The position numbers and the translations under genes are program-made. Of a DNA stretch of 64,000 bases, positions 26,901-36,340 are shown piece after piece. Below the pieces are notes generated by a model that was given only the letters and a program-made list of their open reading frames with translations, was not told the DNA's origin and made no database searches. The DNA lies in NCBI GenBank assembly GCA_013396755.1, contig VWZF01002968.1:1020407-1084406 (forward strand), written 5' to 3'. Each line of letters begins with the position of its first letter. The stretch's first letter is position 1. This stretch comes from Sclerurus mexicanus. Its lineage: Eukaryota > Chordata > Aves > Passeriformes > Furnariidae.

Positions 26901-29138
26901 AAGTGAGGTGAGCTTTATCCCAGAGGCAACCTAGAGGGGAGGGTAAAGCCATAAAGAAAAGGAGGGTGACTGAAGAGCCATGGGAAGCGGTTTGCCTTCA
27001 AGTCAGGCATCTGTATTGCCCTACAGCAATCTCCTATGCTGGAGAAATCACCATCTAAATATTTCTGAAGTGGGAAGATGGAAATGGGAAGGAAGACTCA
27101 AGCAGATAAACCAGTCTTGTAGCACTTTTCTGGTTTAAGATCTAATGGATATTAGCCCTGTCTTTAAAGTGCGCAGTGGTGCACTGATTTTATGATTCGT
27201 CTTTTCAGAGATGGTGTTTTCAGTACAGTTAGGAATACTGCAGTTTGACAGTCAACCTGAGGTTGTAAACTGGGAATTGCTGGGACTTAGAGCCCTGTGG
27301 TGTACGTGCTTGGTGAGGTGCAATGCTGCTTTCAAAGGGTGACAGCTCATGTAATTGAGGACGCTGCCTTGCAGACTTAACTTTGAATTGCAAATTGCCA
27401 TCACGATTCTTCTTGTTTGGGAGACTTGTCTTTCTCTCTTTAAAAGCTGCTCTGCCAGTTCAGGTATGAGTGTAGGTGTGAGACAGGGGAGATACTCAAA
27501 CCAAATGTGAATTGAGATTGCAGACCATGGGGGCAGACTGGAATTACTGGCCCTACAAGTGGGGTGTCTCTCAAGGGGAACTGTGTGTGCTCCTTGCCAA
27601 GCCCTCCCTTCTGTTTTCACAATATGAAATGGCATGCTTTGGAAAAACCAAAGGGTTTTAGGTCTGCTATTTCATGAAAGTGAAATTTCATCCTGTGTAA
27701 GAAGAAGAGGGAAGGAGCATTTGTAGGGCTTCAGGCACAACAGGACTGACTGTTGTGCCATTGCTGAACAGGCTGGGCAGTACCTCTTCAAAGTGTGATT
27801 TCTTTTCAGTTTTTCCTGAGGTGCCTGGCAATTCTGGCTTAGACACAGGGAGAATTTTTCTGATGTTCTTTAACAGGAGAGGAATTTATTGCAAAAGCAT
27901 TTAAAAATAGAAAAGTCCAAGGACCATCTGTCTCGAGTGTTTTACTGGAATTGGGGACAGCTCACAGTGGCTGCTTGATTGATGGGTCTGGAGAGTTTTG
28001 TGTACCCCTGTGGTTGCAGCCCACTTATAGCTGGCCTACCTCTGTAAAGGAAGTCACTGATTGAGCCAGTTGTGGCCTGGTGCCTCTGCCTTGGGTGGGT
28101 CTGGTAGGCACACTCAGAAGAATTGAGCCCTTGCTGGGCATGGATGCTGTCATCCCATATTACCTTTGAGAACAGACCCTACCTGCCAGACAGGTATCAA
28201 CAGGTGTTTCTGGTGCTATTGGGTGTCTAAGCTGTGGCTGGACTAGGTTGAGAAGATGGCATATTGATGACTGGGGGAGCTGCCCTGCTGAGGCCAGTCG
28301 TGTGGAGCAGAGCCAGGAGGAAACTTGATTTGCTCTGGGCAAGCTGTTGGGGAAGTGTTCCTCAGAAACCTGGCTTTCCCCTCTCGCTGAGCTGACCTGT
28401 GTCTTCCCCTGAACTGCATGCTGCAAGGGTGCCAGCAATGGGGAGCTGCCAATTTGGCACTTGAGCAGTGGAGCTGATGCAACTCATTTCACCAAGGGAT
28501 ACCATGCAGTGTGAGAGCCCCCCACTGCTCCCAACTCAGTACAGAGCTGGTATTGCCTCTGTTATGGGAGAGCTGACATCTGGGAGCTGGATCTTCATGC
28601 TCAGCAGGCTATAGTGTAGCCAAGGGCCCTGACAGGATGCAGGACCAGTCCCATGGTAGTAAGGCAAGTACACCCAGGGAGAGAGGCATTAGGGAATCTT
28701 CCATCTAGATGCTATGAATCCCTAAGGAGCTCTTGAGTCTGTGTGCAGTGGTTCAAAGCAGAGATAGGAAGTTAGATGTCACATTTGTGGGGACCAGCAT
28801 GTCTCCAAGCTGTAACCAACAGGACATTCACCATGGTTACATGGATGGGACTTATTTGGGTTGCAGGACCAGTAAGCCCTCTTACAGTGCTCACTTACAT
28901 CAGTTATGGATGCTTACTTGGTGGGGGGGCAGGAAAGGCATGCTAAAGCAAAAATTGCAAAAACTGCCTTGTTGATGCTTAAATATTTTCATTGTTTTTC
29001 TTTATTCGCAGGAGAACTGCTGAGTCAGCCGAGACCAGAGGGACTGACGGAGATCATCTGTCCCAAGAACGGCAGCGAGCGAGTTAATGTTGCCTTGGTT
29101 TACCCCCCCACTCCTACTGTGATCAGCCCTTGTTCCAA
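1..29138 (+). CDS. MFHAS1: MFHAS1, ROCO-family LRR-Roc-COR protein; partial gene, exons at 1-2900 and 29012-29138
   Basis: MFHAS1 (malignant fibrous histiocytoma amplified sequence 1, also MASL1) is a cytosolic GTP-binding scaffold of the ROCO family. It is reported to modulate Toll-like-receptor and MAP-kinase signalling. Seen here: about twelve leucine-rich repeats, a Roc GTPase domain, a COR domain and the conserved C-terminal exon. Exon 1 ends after one base of a Gly codon and exon 2 supplies the other two, so the junction reads FPG-ELLSQ, as in the human protein. The visible sequence starts near human residue 75 of 1052 (recalled), so about 75 N-terminal residues and the promoter lie upstream of the window. 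The extreme C-terminus after PCSK is not certain. The gene is broken by an undetermined base at 173. Identification is from recognition of the family sequence, not a database search. Confidence 0.96.
173..173. other. Undetermined base marking a probable collapsed gap in MFHAS1 exon 1
   Basis: The MFHAS1 reading frame is frame 1 before this N and frame 2 after it. The LRR that spans it (LDLSHNRL to LDLSFNRL) has about 29 residues. The human protein, as recalled, has about 47 over the same interval (two full repeats). The simplest reading is that about 18 codons plus a frame remainder are missing from the assembly in a very GC-rich stretch. A true frameshift is less likely, because repeats on both sides are well preserved. 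Confidence 0.8.
2901..13296 (+). other. MFHAS1: MFHAS1 intron 1, first part
   Basis: No gene, RNA gene or clear mobile element was recognised here. The sequence is of moderate GC content with many T-rich runs (for example 2975-3000 and 3246-3260) and only short open frames. The longest, 6371-6802 on the minus strand (143 codons), resembles no family I know. Scattered AATAAA motifs (for example near 5173 and 6062) have no supporting coding sequence. Confidence 0.7.
13297..14144 (+). mobile_element. Solo LTR of an avian ERVL-like endogenous retrovirus
   Basis: The segment matches a widespread avian LTR that I recognise by its landmarks: the GTTTGCATGGCATGGTTTTG start region, TCTAGAAGCTTCCCC near 13373, a TATA-like CATTTAAG at 13483, the stretch AAGATTTGGCTTTATTT at 13919, and the U5 end TTGGTGGGCACCTGGCATCC closing in CCCACCACA at 14144. 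Assigned ends are TG at 13297 and CA at 14144. Flanking 5-mers ATTTT and GTTTT match at 4 of 5 bases, which would fit an aged 5-bp target duplication of the ERVL type. No internal retroviral genes are present, so it is a solo LTR. The expected AATAAA near 13964 reads AAAAAA. The right end is firm; the left end is approximate. Confidence 0.85.
13571..13726 (+). repeat. Degenerate minisatellite inside the LTR, period about 46-52 bp
   Basis: The core CTGGAG (usually followed by CA), mostly preceded by GGA-CCCA-type sequence, recurs at about 13572, 13624, 13672 and 13718. Spacing is about 52, 48 and 46 bases. Such internal tandem units are a known property of this avian LTR family and vary in number between copies. 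Confidence 0.7.
15125..15167. repeat. Tandem repeat, 16-bp unit, about 2.7 copies
   Basis: The unit GGTTGGTTTTTTGTTT occurs at 15125-15140 and 15141-15156, with a partial third copy to 15167. A shorter GGTT run precedes it. Confidence 0.9.
16696..17406 (-). other. Unidentified 236-codon open frame in MFHAS1 intron 1
   Basis: This is the longest open frame outside the recognised exons. The ATG is at 17406 and the stop at 16696. I see no recognisable domain, repeat or signal peptide and cannot place it in a family. It lies antisense to the MFHAS1 intron with no obvious promoter or splice partners. A rough estimate from stop-codon frequency puts the expected number of such frames in a window this size at about 0.1, so chance is possible but not overwhelming. 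I do not call it a gene. Confidence 0.12.
23344..23361. repeat. Simple repeat (TTTTTG)3
   Basis: Three exact copies of the hexamer TTTTTG. Confidence 0.95.
29012..29138 (+). CDS. MFHAS1: MFHAS1 exon 2 (conserved C-terminal exon)
   Basis: The exon follows TTTATTCGCAG and completes the split Gly codon of exon 1. It encodes a 42-residue tail containing LLSQPRPEG, EIICPKNGSERVNVALVYPP and TVISPCS, which agrees almost exactly with the human C-terminus as I recall it. The donor is AA|GTGAGA (cut after 29138) in phase 2. If the donor is not used, the frame reads AAG TGA and stops at 29142, so intron retention gives a protein ending in PCSK. The human protein continues about ten residues past this point; no equivalent of that tail was found downstream in the window. 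Confidence 0.95.
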
Positions 29139-29697
29139 GTGAGACCAGAAAGCAGCTCTATTCCCGTCAGTAGGCACCAGAAAGACTACATAAAACATGC
29201 CCTCACTAAGCATTTTTTTCCTGGAAGGTAGCAGCCCCACATCCTGGCGACTGTTCTCATTATTTGTGCATATAGACAGCCCACTCAAAGGATAAGTACA
29301 GTGAAATGGGCTTGAGGTGTTCTCTTGAGCTGTGTTGTGGCAGATGCAAGACCCACATAGTGGGCAGGACACATCAGGAGATAATCCAGTCCTGGGTGGG
29401 TTTTGATAGGATGGGACTTTGGAAGATTCTTGTCCACTCACTACTCCAAGCAGGACCGCCTTCACAGCCAGGTCAGATTGCTTGGGAACCTTGTATAGGT
29501 GATGGTTGGGTGACAAAGATGGAGGTGCTACCACCTCTCTGGACTCTAGAGTTACACTATTCTTCCTGGGGCAGAGCTTCTTTCCTTCTGTCCCATCTGA
29601 ATCTCCCGTATTACAGCTTGGCTTTCATTGCAACAAAGATGCACTGTTGGTTTGTATTCATCATATTCTCCCCCAGATCCCAAGCCAGCTGGACCCC

Positions 29698-29810
29698 AGG
29701 CTGTGGTGATGCATGGGGTTGTCCTGTTCTAGATGTAGAGCTATGCACTTGTCCTTGCTGAATTTCACAGCGCCACTATTGACCCAGTCCTCCAGCTTGG
29801 TGAGGTCCCA
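29698..29810 (-). mobile_element. Degenerate CR1 LINE fragment (reverse-transcriptase C-terminal part)
   Basis: Read on the minus strand, the sequence translates as a run like DLTKLEDW followed by KFSKDKC, ALHL and NPMH. This follows the CR1 pattern DLDKLEEW...KFNKDKC..LHLG..NP. It is about 110 bp, strongly diverged, and lacks both ends of the element. The call rests on pattern recognition of this block only. Confidence 0.65.
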
Positions 29811-32458
29811 CAGTACTCACCAAAACAGCCAGTGCCCTGGCTTTTTGATGCATAGGTTTTCTCTCAGAACAAAAATTCAGCTGTGGTCTGTTCTGATTGG
29901 AGGGGTGCAAGGGAATTTGGTAGGGTAACTTAGAGGGGCAAGCTGAGTGTCTTGCTGGTGGCTGCTGCCCTACTGCATGTGAATGCCTTTTTCACTTCAG
30001 TGTGTCTGACAGTAGCTTTGGATGCTGTTCTCACTGTTCAGTACCCCCCCCCCATTCCAAAATACCATTTATCTTGATGGAGAATAACTTCAGTGATGGG
30101 TGGTTGTTGAGCTGTGGGTGAAGGTGAAGTGCCCACCTCGGGCAGGAAACAAGGTGGCTGCTCTGATACTGAGCCACAGGTCACCATGCCTGTTCATTTG
30201 GTCCTTCTGTGTGTGTACTTGGCACAGCATGTTTCTAACCTGAGGCTGCAGTTTTTGTTGTACTGTGCTGGCAGGCTATGCCTGTGCCCTTGTCCTCCTG
30301 TCCTCCAGCCTGCCTTCTTCAATGTCTGTTAGCTGTGTCCCAGTTTCACAGTCACTCTGCTGGCAGGAAACTTGTGTTCTCAAAAAAGGCCTGTGTTGAA
30401 GACCTCATCCTCCCTATTTAGAAGCCTAGAGAAAATTGTGTGTCTTCTGTTATTCATCACAAGCACTATGAACCCTGCTGCTCATGCTACATTACTTTTT
30501 ATTTATCCTTTCATCTTCCAGATAAACCGTCAGTGCTGGTGCCAAAGGTTTTCCACCGGGCAGAACATGGCTGATGCTCTGCAGTGCTCCCACCTCTCCA
30601 GCTGTGGAGTTGTATGCTGACGGGGATCAGTGGGACTTTGGACTCTGAAATGCTGTGGGGCAGAGGCAGCTCCCAGGTGGGGGCCTCGTGGCTGGAGTGG
30701 ATGCAGTCATCTGGAGGCTGGGAATCACAACAAGGCATGAAGCAAAGTGATTGCTGCAGATGGCAGGGCCGCTGGCTAGAGGGAAAGCACTGGGAATAGG
30801 TTTCTGTGGACCCATTGATTGCGTGTTGAAAACCCATTTGGATCTCATGATGAATGTAAAAATGTTCTTGGTACCATTTAATTCAGACCTGCTTGGAGGA
30901 AAGTCTCTTGAAATGAGCTGTAGCGGGATTCCCTGGATTTGTTCCTGGACAAGTGAGTTTTATGGCAGTTGGCCAAGGCTTTGTCGGGGAGTGGGTTGGT
31001 GCTGTGAAACCTTTAAAATTGCTCCACCACAAAACAGTTGACTGCATCCAATGCAGCAGTCTTTGGGCGGTGGCTAGCAGAGCAGGAGGAGAAGGCAGGC
31101 TGGGAAATGTTTCCTGCCTTGTGCATTCACATATGCTGTGCCATGAAGTGGTAAGGATGTGCTGTAATCACACAGGGACGAAAACAGGGCAGTTAGTATG
31201 CCTCTGGCACCTGCCATTTGTTCCTTATCCCTAGCCCCAAACAACTCCTGGTCTGCCATGTCTGGATGCTCTGGTACTGCCATTGTTGTACTCTCTATGC
31301 GTTGTGTCCACTATAGCAGTAAAAATCTAGATTTTGGTTCTCCTCCTAGCAAAGCCACCCAGGCATCTTTGTGCAGAGATCTTGTGAAGCAGTGTGTGAC
31401 TGTATTGTACAAACTGTCCCTGATACCCTTGGGCTGATCCTGGCAGCTGTGCTTCATGAGCAGCCATTCTTCCTCTACAGATGTGGGAAAGGGCAGGCTG
31501 AGCACTGGCACCACAGTGCTGGTTTCTCACCTGACTAAGTGGTTTTGAGGACTTATAAGATGTTGCTGTCAGTTTGTGCCCTACAGCTGAGCCCTGATAA
31601 CTGTGCTGAATGAGTCCTGCTCCATGCAAATATTTGATTTGGTATAAATCAATAGGAGGTAGGCATTTCCAGAGCCAGGATCCCTTCATCAGATGTGGGT
31701 GGAGAGATGAGGGACTTAAAATATGTGTATTAATGTACAGCTCTTAACTATTTGGGCTGTGATGGCAGACCTGGTATGGGTGGTACTAGTCAGGAGGCAG
31801 TGCCTACCAGGATGTGAGCTGGCTAGGCCTGCAACCAGTGGAAGACAGTGATGTGCATCCTTCGGGGGCAGGATGACGTTCCCCTAGCTTCCGATCCTTC
31901 AAATACCGGCCTCGTGTGCAAGGCTGCAAATACCCCATTGGCAAGAACTTAATACAGTGAAATGCATGGCCGAATCCACTCTAGTGGGAGATTGCAGAGG
32001 CCAGGTAGGAGAAATCAAGCCATGTACCTCACTTCAGGGGGAAAAGCTGCCAAATAAAAGCTGGCAGCTCAGTCAGCTTTGTGTATCTTCAAAGTATCAT
32101 TCGAGCTTGGGAGGGAACTTGGGCTCAGATTTCATGTGTTGACCTGCCACCTCTGGCAATGAACCTTCTTTCGTCAGTGAGAATCATTAATTGATTGTGC
32201 TTCTGTGTTGCTGTGGATAAACTGTGGACTCAAAATTGCCTGTGGCAGCTGGAGGAAGTGGAAGGGAGGTGAGATCTTTGAATGGTGTCAGGAGTAATGT
32301 TGGGAATCTCCCTTGTCTTAAGTCTTGCTGCCCATGAGACATGAAAGGCCCTGGTACAGGCAGAACTTCTGTTAGATCATTCCTAGTGTCACCTCCCATG
32401 CTGTGTGGCCTTCTCCTGCTGTTTTGCTGCTACTTACCTCTCTTTCCATTCTCCGTAG

Positions 32459-32591
32459 GAAGAAACTAGCGATTTGTTGCTGTGACGTTGCGTGGAAACC
32501 ACATTGTAAAGAAACCACAAACTGGAATCCTTTTCCAGCTGGAGGCCTGTTTCCCAGTGTGCCCATCTGGTCTGGGATGCGTGAGCATTGA
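32459..32591 (+). CDS. MFHAS1: Candidate alternative terminal coding exon of MFHAS1
   Basis: A strong acceptor (long pyrimidine tract, TACTTAC branch-like site at 32431, CTCCGTAG ending at 32458) precedes a frame in the phase needed by the exon 2 donor. The AA left by exon 2 plus G gives Lys, followed by KKLAICCCD and a stop at 32589-32591. The encoded tail of about 44 residues does not resemble the recalled human ending (KNVGEKHRNQ). This may be a lineage-specific last exon or an unused acceptor. Confidence 0.22.
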
Positions 32592-34570
32592 AGGAGTGGG
32601 AGGACAGAGCAGACGTCTTACAGCCTGCTCCTTGGGACCACAGCCCTCCTGCCGGGGCATGCCACCTCTGCGGGAGCACGGCACTACCTGGCCTTTGCAG
32701 GCACTCAGTCTGCTGCTGTGCACTGAAGCTGTAATGCTGGGAGTGTGGCAGTATGGAGATTGATCTAGTTGGGTCTATTTAATATGAAACGGTGATTGCT
32801 CATCCGCCCACTGTTTAGTAACTGGTGTAACTGTTTTCATCTGAATTTTTTTAATATGCAAAAGCCATTTAATTTTCTATGCAGTTCAAAAACATCTCCC
32901 CTTTGCAACTGCCAGGTGGGAGATCAGTGCAGGAGAACCACACCAAGTGGGTGATAGTACTTTTGATTTTGCTGTCACTGTCTTTTAAGGATGCATCCTT
33001 GAGTCCTCTGCATACAGTGTCCCTTTGCTGAGCTCCTGCCTCAGACCCCACTTAATATCTCTGAGCCCCAGGGATGAGGGCCCTGTATTTTTGAAGGATC
33101 TGTCATTTTTCGTGAGTCAAGCTACAAGGAAAGAGGGCTTGAATGCAGTACTCTTAAGAGCATATACCTGAGTTCAGAGCACATATTATGTTCCTGCTCT
33201 TGTCCCTGCTAGGAGCGTTACCAAACTGTTAGAAACAACTAAGGCCTCTGTGAAGCACCCTGCAGCCTTTACTCAAAGTGTATTATAAAGAGGTCAGAAA
33301 GGACTGGGGATGCAATTGTCTCCCTGTGGAGCTGACAATGAATTTAACCTCTTTGGAATAGGAGGAGAATCTCCTGGTACTAGATGCCTACTTCACTTGA
33401 GAGGACTCTGCTGGTTTTGCTTATTGGTTTGCAGACCCCTTGCTTGTTGACCAGTTGATTTCCTACTGAAACTGGTGCAGGTAGGTTTGGAAGCAGAGCT
33501 GGCAAGCTGCTGTGCACTGCAGGACTTTCAGCAGCTGGAAGATGTTTTGGAGTACCTTGTGTTATGCTCTGAGGCAAAACCTGGCATTCAAATCTGCATC
33601 CGTCCAAGTGAAATTCCCAGGATAACAGCTTTGCCTTCTGTGTCTGTGTTAACGTGAGAAATTGCATGTCCCTAAGCAGCATACAGGTCTGTAAAAGTGA
33701 GTTAGGGGGAGCCCTAAGAGTGATGCTGCACATCTAGGTCATCTTAGGACTTGCAGGGGTACTTGGAGGTTTCTGGCAGCTGTAGAGGGTCCTGGGTGGT
33801 GGGATACTTCTGCCTTAACTGTGCTAAAGGCAAAAAGGTCAGAGGAACAAGATTGTTTCCAGCCTGCCACAGGCCAGGATGCCTTTGACTAGTTTCCTTC
33901 CATAGCAGTGCAGTTATTTCTGCATTCTGTCTCTGCTCTGAGCTTGGGCGATTCAGGTTTAAAAAGTTAAACAGAAGTAGAGACTAGATTGGGGTTTAAC
34001 CTGCCTTATGGTCTCTCAGATCTGATGGAAGAGACTGGGGACTGCAGAAGGGTGGATCAGCTCCCTTGCAGCATCCCCCATGGCACAGTTCTATGGTGGC
34101 TGCGAAAACTCAGTGGTTTATTTGGGTGCTGCTTTCCCAGGAACTCAAGATGTGCTTGGCTGTGCTGTAGCACTGGAGCTTATGTGCAGTCCCTTCCCCT
34201 TTGTACCTCTGAGGCAGTTAAAATTTGTCAGAGCAGTAGAGGCTTGTCACTTAGGGAAGACAGATACGGTTTTGTCAAAGGAAACTGCAAATGTTATTTA
34301 GTAGCTCACTAAGTGATGTGAAAACCCACTGGCTCACTCCTGCAGAGCCAGATCCCAAAGCTCAGTTCCTCTCGCACCCTTTGGATGGGATCTTGGGCTG
34401 GCATCCCTGGAACAGCAGTGTGGAGAGGTGGAGATGCTGCACTGCAGTAAGCACAAGAAGAGGCAGGCAAGTGGGCCTCAGTGTAGCACTTCTCACACGT
34501 TTCATGGCTCAGTTCATGGACTGTAATTGCAGGTATTCATATAATATACATCACTGGGCAGGACTCTGCG

Positions 34571-34586
34571 CACACACACACACACA
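34571..34586. repeat. (CA)8 microsatellite
   Basis: Eight CA units, followed by an imperfect CA-rich stretch to about 34630. Confidence 0.95.
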
Positions 34587-35089
34587 TGCATGCCCAGACA
34601 TACACGCACTACACCCACACTTGCCCACACATCCTCGCCAAAATGACTGAAAATAAAAGTGATCTCAATCTCTGGGAGAGTCCTGGCTGTGTGATTTGTT
34701 TTTCATTTTACAGTGCCTCCTTGGGCTCTGCCTCTGGGTGGGTCTGCACCTAATTGTAGATCTGTGCTGTTAGCAGAATCATCAAGAGATTTGGCACTCA
34801 GTGAATCTGAGTATAGAGCCCTTGTTTGAATTTGTATCTGTGAACCATTGTGCACTCCAGCAAGGTAGGTGATTTCTGGGGAACAGCTTTTTCCCCCACT
34901 GCATTTAGGGTGTTTTGTGGGTTTGTGATGCCAGTTCAGTGCTTCGCATTGGTACTGTGTTTGCATTCTTGTAAAGTTCGGGGTACGGTTTGGAAGCAGA
35001 GCAGTAAGGCAGATGGGCCTCTGTTTTGCAACAGGGGTAAGTGAAAGCGCCAGGGTGAGTGAATTAAAAGAGATCGAGTCCCCTCCCAC

Positions 35090-35607
35090 TGCTGTGGTTT
35101 AACCCCCCGCTAGCAACTAAGTGCCACGCAGCTGCTTGCTCACCACCACCCCCCGGTGGGGAAGAGGATAGGGAAAAAAGAGCAATAATGAAAAACAAAA
35201 TATAATAATCTAATGATAATCATTGTAATGAGAGAGGAATAAAAGACAAGTGATGCACAATACAGTTGGCTCACTACCACTGCCCGATGCCCAGCCCATC
35301 CCCTCGCAGTGACCAGCAGCTCCCAGCCATCTCCCCACGCTCCCCACTTCTATACAGGCATGATGCTCTGTGGGATGCAATATGCCTTTGGCCAGTTCGG
35401 GTCAGCTCTCCTGGCCACGCTCCCTCCCTCCTTTCTCACTGGCAGCGCATGGGAAACTGAAGAGTCCTTGACTTAGAGAGTAAGCACTGCTGAGCCACAA
35501 CTGAATCAGTGTGTCAGCCACTTTATTCTCATACTAAATCCGAAACACACAGCACTGCAGCACTTTCTAAGAAGAAAATTAACTGTATGCCAAATGAAAC
35601 CAGAACA
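35090..35607 (-). mobile_element. Solo LTR of an avian endogenous retrovirus, reverse orientation
   Basis: On the minus strand the element begins TGTTCTGGTTTCA at 35607 and ends GGGTTAAACCACAGCA at 35090, the signature of a very common avian LTR. Diagnostic interior blocks, in + orientation, are AACTAAGTGCCACGCAGCTG near 35116, GGCCAGTTCGGGTCAGCTCT near 35392, and GAAACTGAAGAGTCCTTGAC near 35452. A TATA-like TGTATAGAAG lies on the minus strand at about 35348-35357. Flanking 5-mers CCCAC and CCCAT agree at 4 of 5 bases, a possible aged target duplication. There are no internal viral genes. Its transcriptional direction is away from ERI1. Confidence 0.88.
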
Positions 35608-36167
35608 CCCATATAGCCCCCAGCAACTGTGTGTGACCCCACTTCCATCACCGCTGTTATCTGGAGAAGACAAGACAGACCTCTGTGGCACACCCACCAA
35701 CCACAGTAATGCACAGCAGGTCTCAGGGAAGGGATGTCTGCATCTGCAACAAGGTGCTGATGTGCCAGAGTGAGACGGGAGGCACGACTCCCCCGACGCC
35801 AGGTGAGACTGTGGGTGGGTGGTGGGCCCCAGCGGGGAGGTGAGAGGATTCCAAGCTGTTCAGTGGCTGGCAGATGTGGAGGTATCAGCATGGCTCCATC
35901 AGGCGGGTGACACATTCACACCGGCCTCCAGCACTGAGGGACGCGCTGGCTGTGCTGCGGAGCTGTGGGGAGCACCAGCGGCAGAGAGACTGGTTCTGAT
36001 GAGAGGCCTCTCTGCTTGCCTTCACCTCCTGGCCCAGAGGGCCCACCGCACCCTGCGTGTTGACTGAATTGAGGAGTCCGGGCAAGAGCAGGCAGGCACC
36101 TTCGCTGGCAGAAAGGGGCTGGGGCCCAGCACAGGTCTCCCGAGGAGCAACACGGAAGCAGAGATGA
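35608..36167 (+). other. Sequence between the LTR and the ERI1 CpG island
   Basis: About 560 bases of moderately GC-rich sequence without a recognisable coding exon. The one ATG-led plus-strand frame examined near the ERI1 side (35889) stops after six codons. The minus-strand frames here (35885-36346 and 36022-36447) run through the CpG island and look like composition artefacts. This could be the ERI1 upstream region or, if the base at 36168 marks a join, sequence from elsewhere. Confidence 0.5.
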
Positions 36168-36168
36168 N
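36168..36168. other. Undetermined base at the ERI1 first exon, probable collapsed gap
   Basis: The N sits immediately before the only stretch that fits the end of ERI1 exon 1. Reading back through it in frame gives a TGA at 36165-36167, so the upstream bases cannot be the missing coding part as they stand. About 32 N-terminal codons of ERI1 are unaccounted for here. Confidence 0.65.
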
Positions 36169-36182
36169 TGTTCGCTTCAGAG
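36169..36182 (+). CDS. ERI1: ERI1 exon 1, surviving 3' end (tentative)
   Basis: After the N, codons TTC GCT TCA GAG run into a GAG|GTGCGG donor in phase 0, matching the phase-0 start of exon 2. The resulting FASE-GRQHC aligns with human SPEE-TQQC (recalled). The initiator codon is not in the window sequence. Other GT sites (for example 36421 and 36450) give no frame that fits. Confidence 0.4.
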
Positions 36183-36340
36183 GTGCGGGGCGGCGGCCCG
36201 CGTGTCCCGGGGCTCCGGGGGGTGCCGGGGCCGCCGCTCCGCTGGCGGCGCTGAGGGCGCGCCCGCGTCCCCCGCGGGAGCCGGGGTGCCTCGGGTGCTG
36301 CCTCGGAGAGCTGCCCGTGGGCAGGGCAGAACACCTGCGA
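36169..36340 (+). promoter_or_regulatory. ERI1: CpG island at the ERI1 5' end
   Basis: This is a dense run of CpG-rich sequence, with many GCG, CGG and CCGC blocks from about 36185 to 36305, in a GC-moderate neighbourhood. CpG islands of this kind usually overlap housekeeping promoters and first exons. Its position directly before ERI1 exon 2 fits that role. No TATA box is apparent. The transcription start cannot be fixed because of the gap at 36168. Confidence 0.7.

Larger units (their letters stand above)
14145..29011 (+). other. MFHAS1: MFHAS1 intron 1, second part
   Basis: No gene or full mobile element was recognised in these 15 kb. The segment holds two short simple repeats (15125 and 23344) and one unusually long, unidentified minus-strand open frame (16696-17406). 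It ends in a good acceptor: the pyrimidine tract TTGTTTTTCTTTATTCGCAG at 28992-29011, directly before MFHAS1 exon 2. Confidence 0.7.
29143..35089 (+). other. MFHAS1 intron 2 / 3' region, then intergenic
   Basis: No further certain exon was found. Contents are a short antisense CR1 fragment (29698-29810), a C10 run near 30044, a candidate terminal exon (32459-32591), AATAAA motifs at 32053 and 34652 that could end an MFHAS1 transcript, and a CA repeat at 34571. Open frames here are short and unrecognised. Confidence 0.6.
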
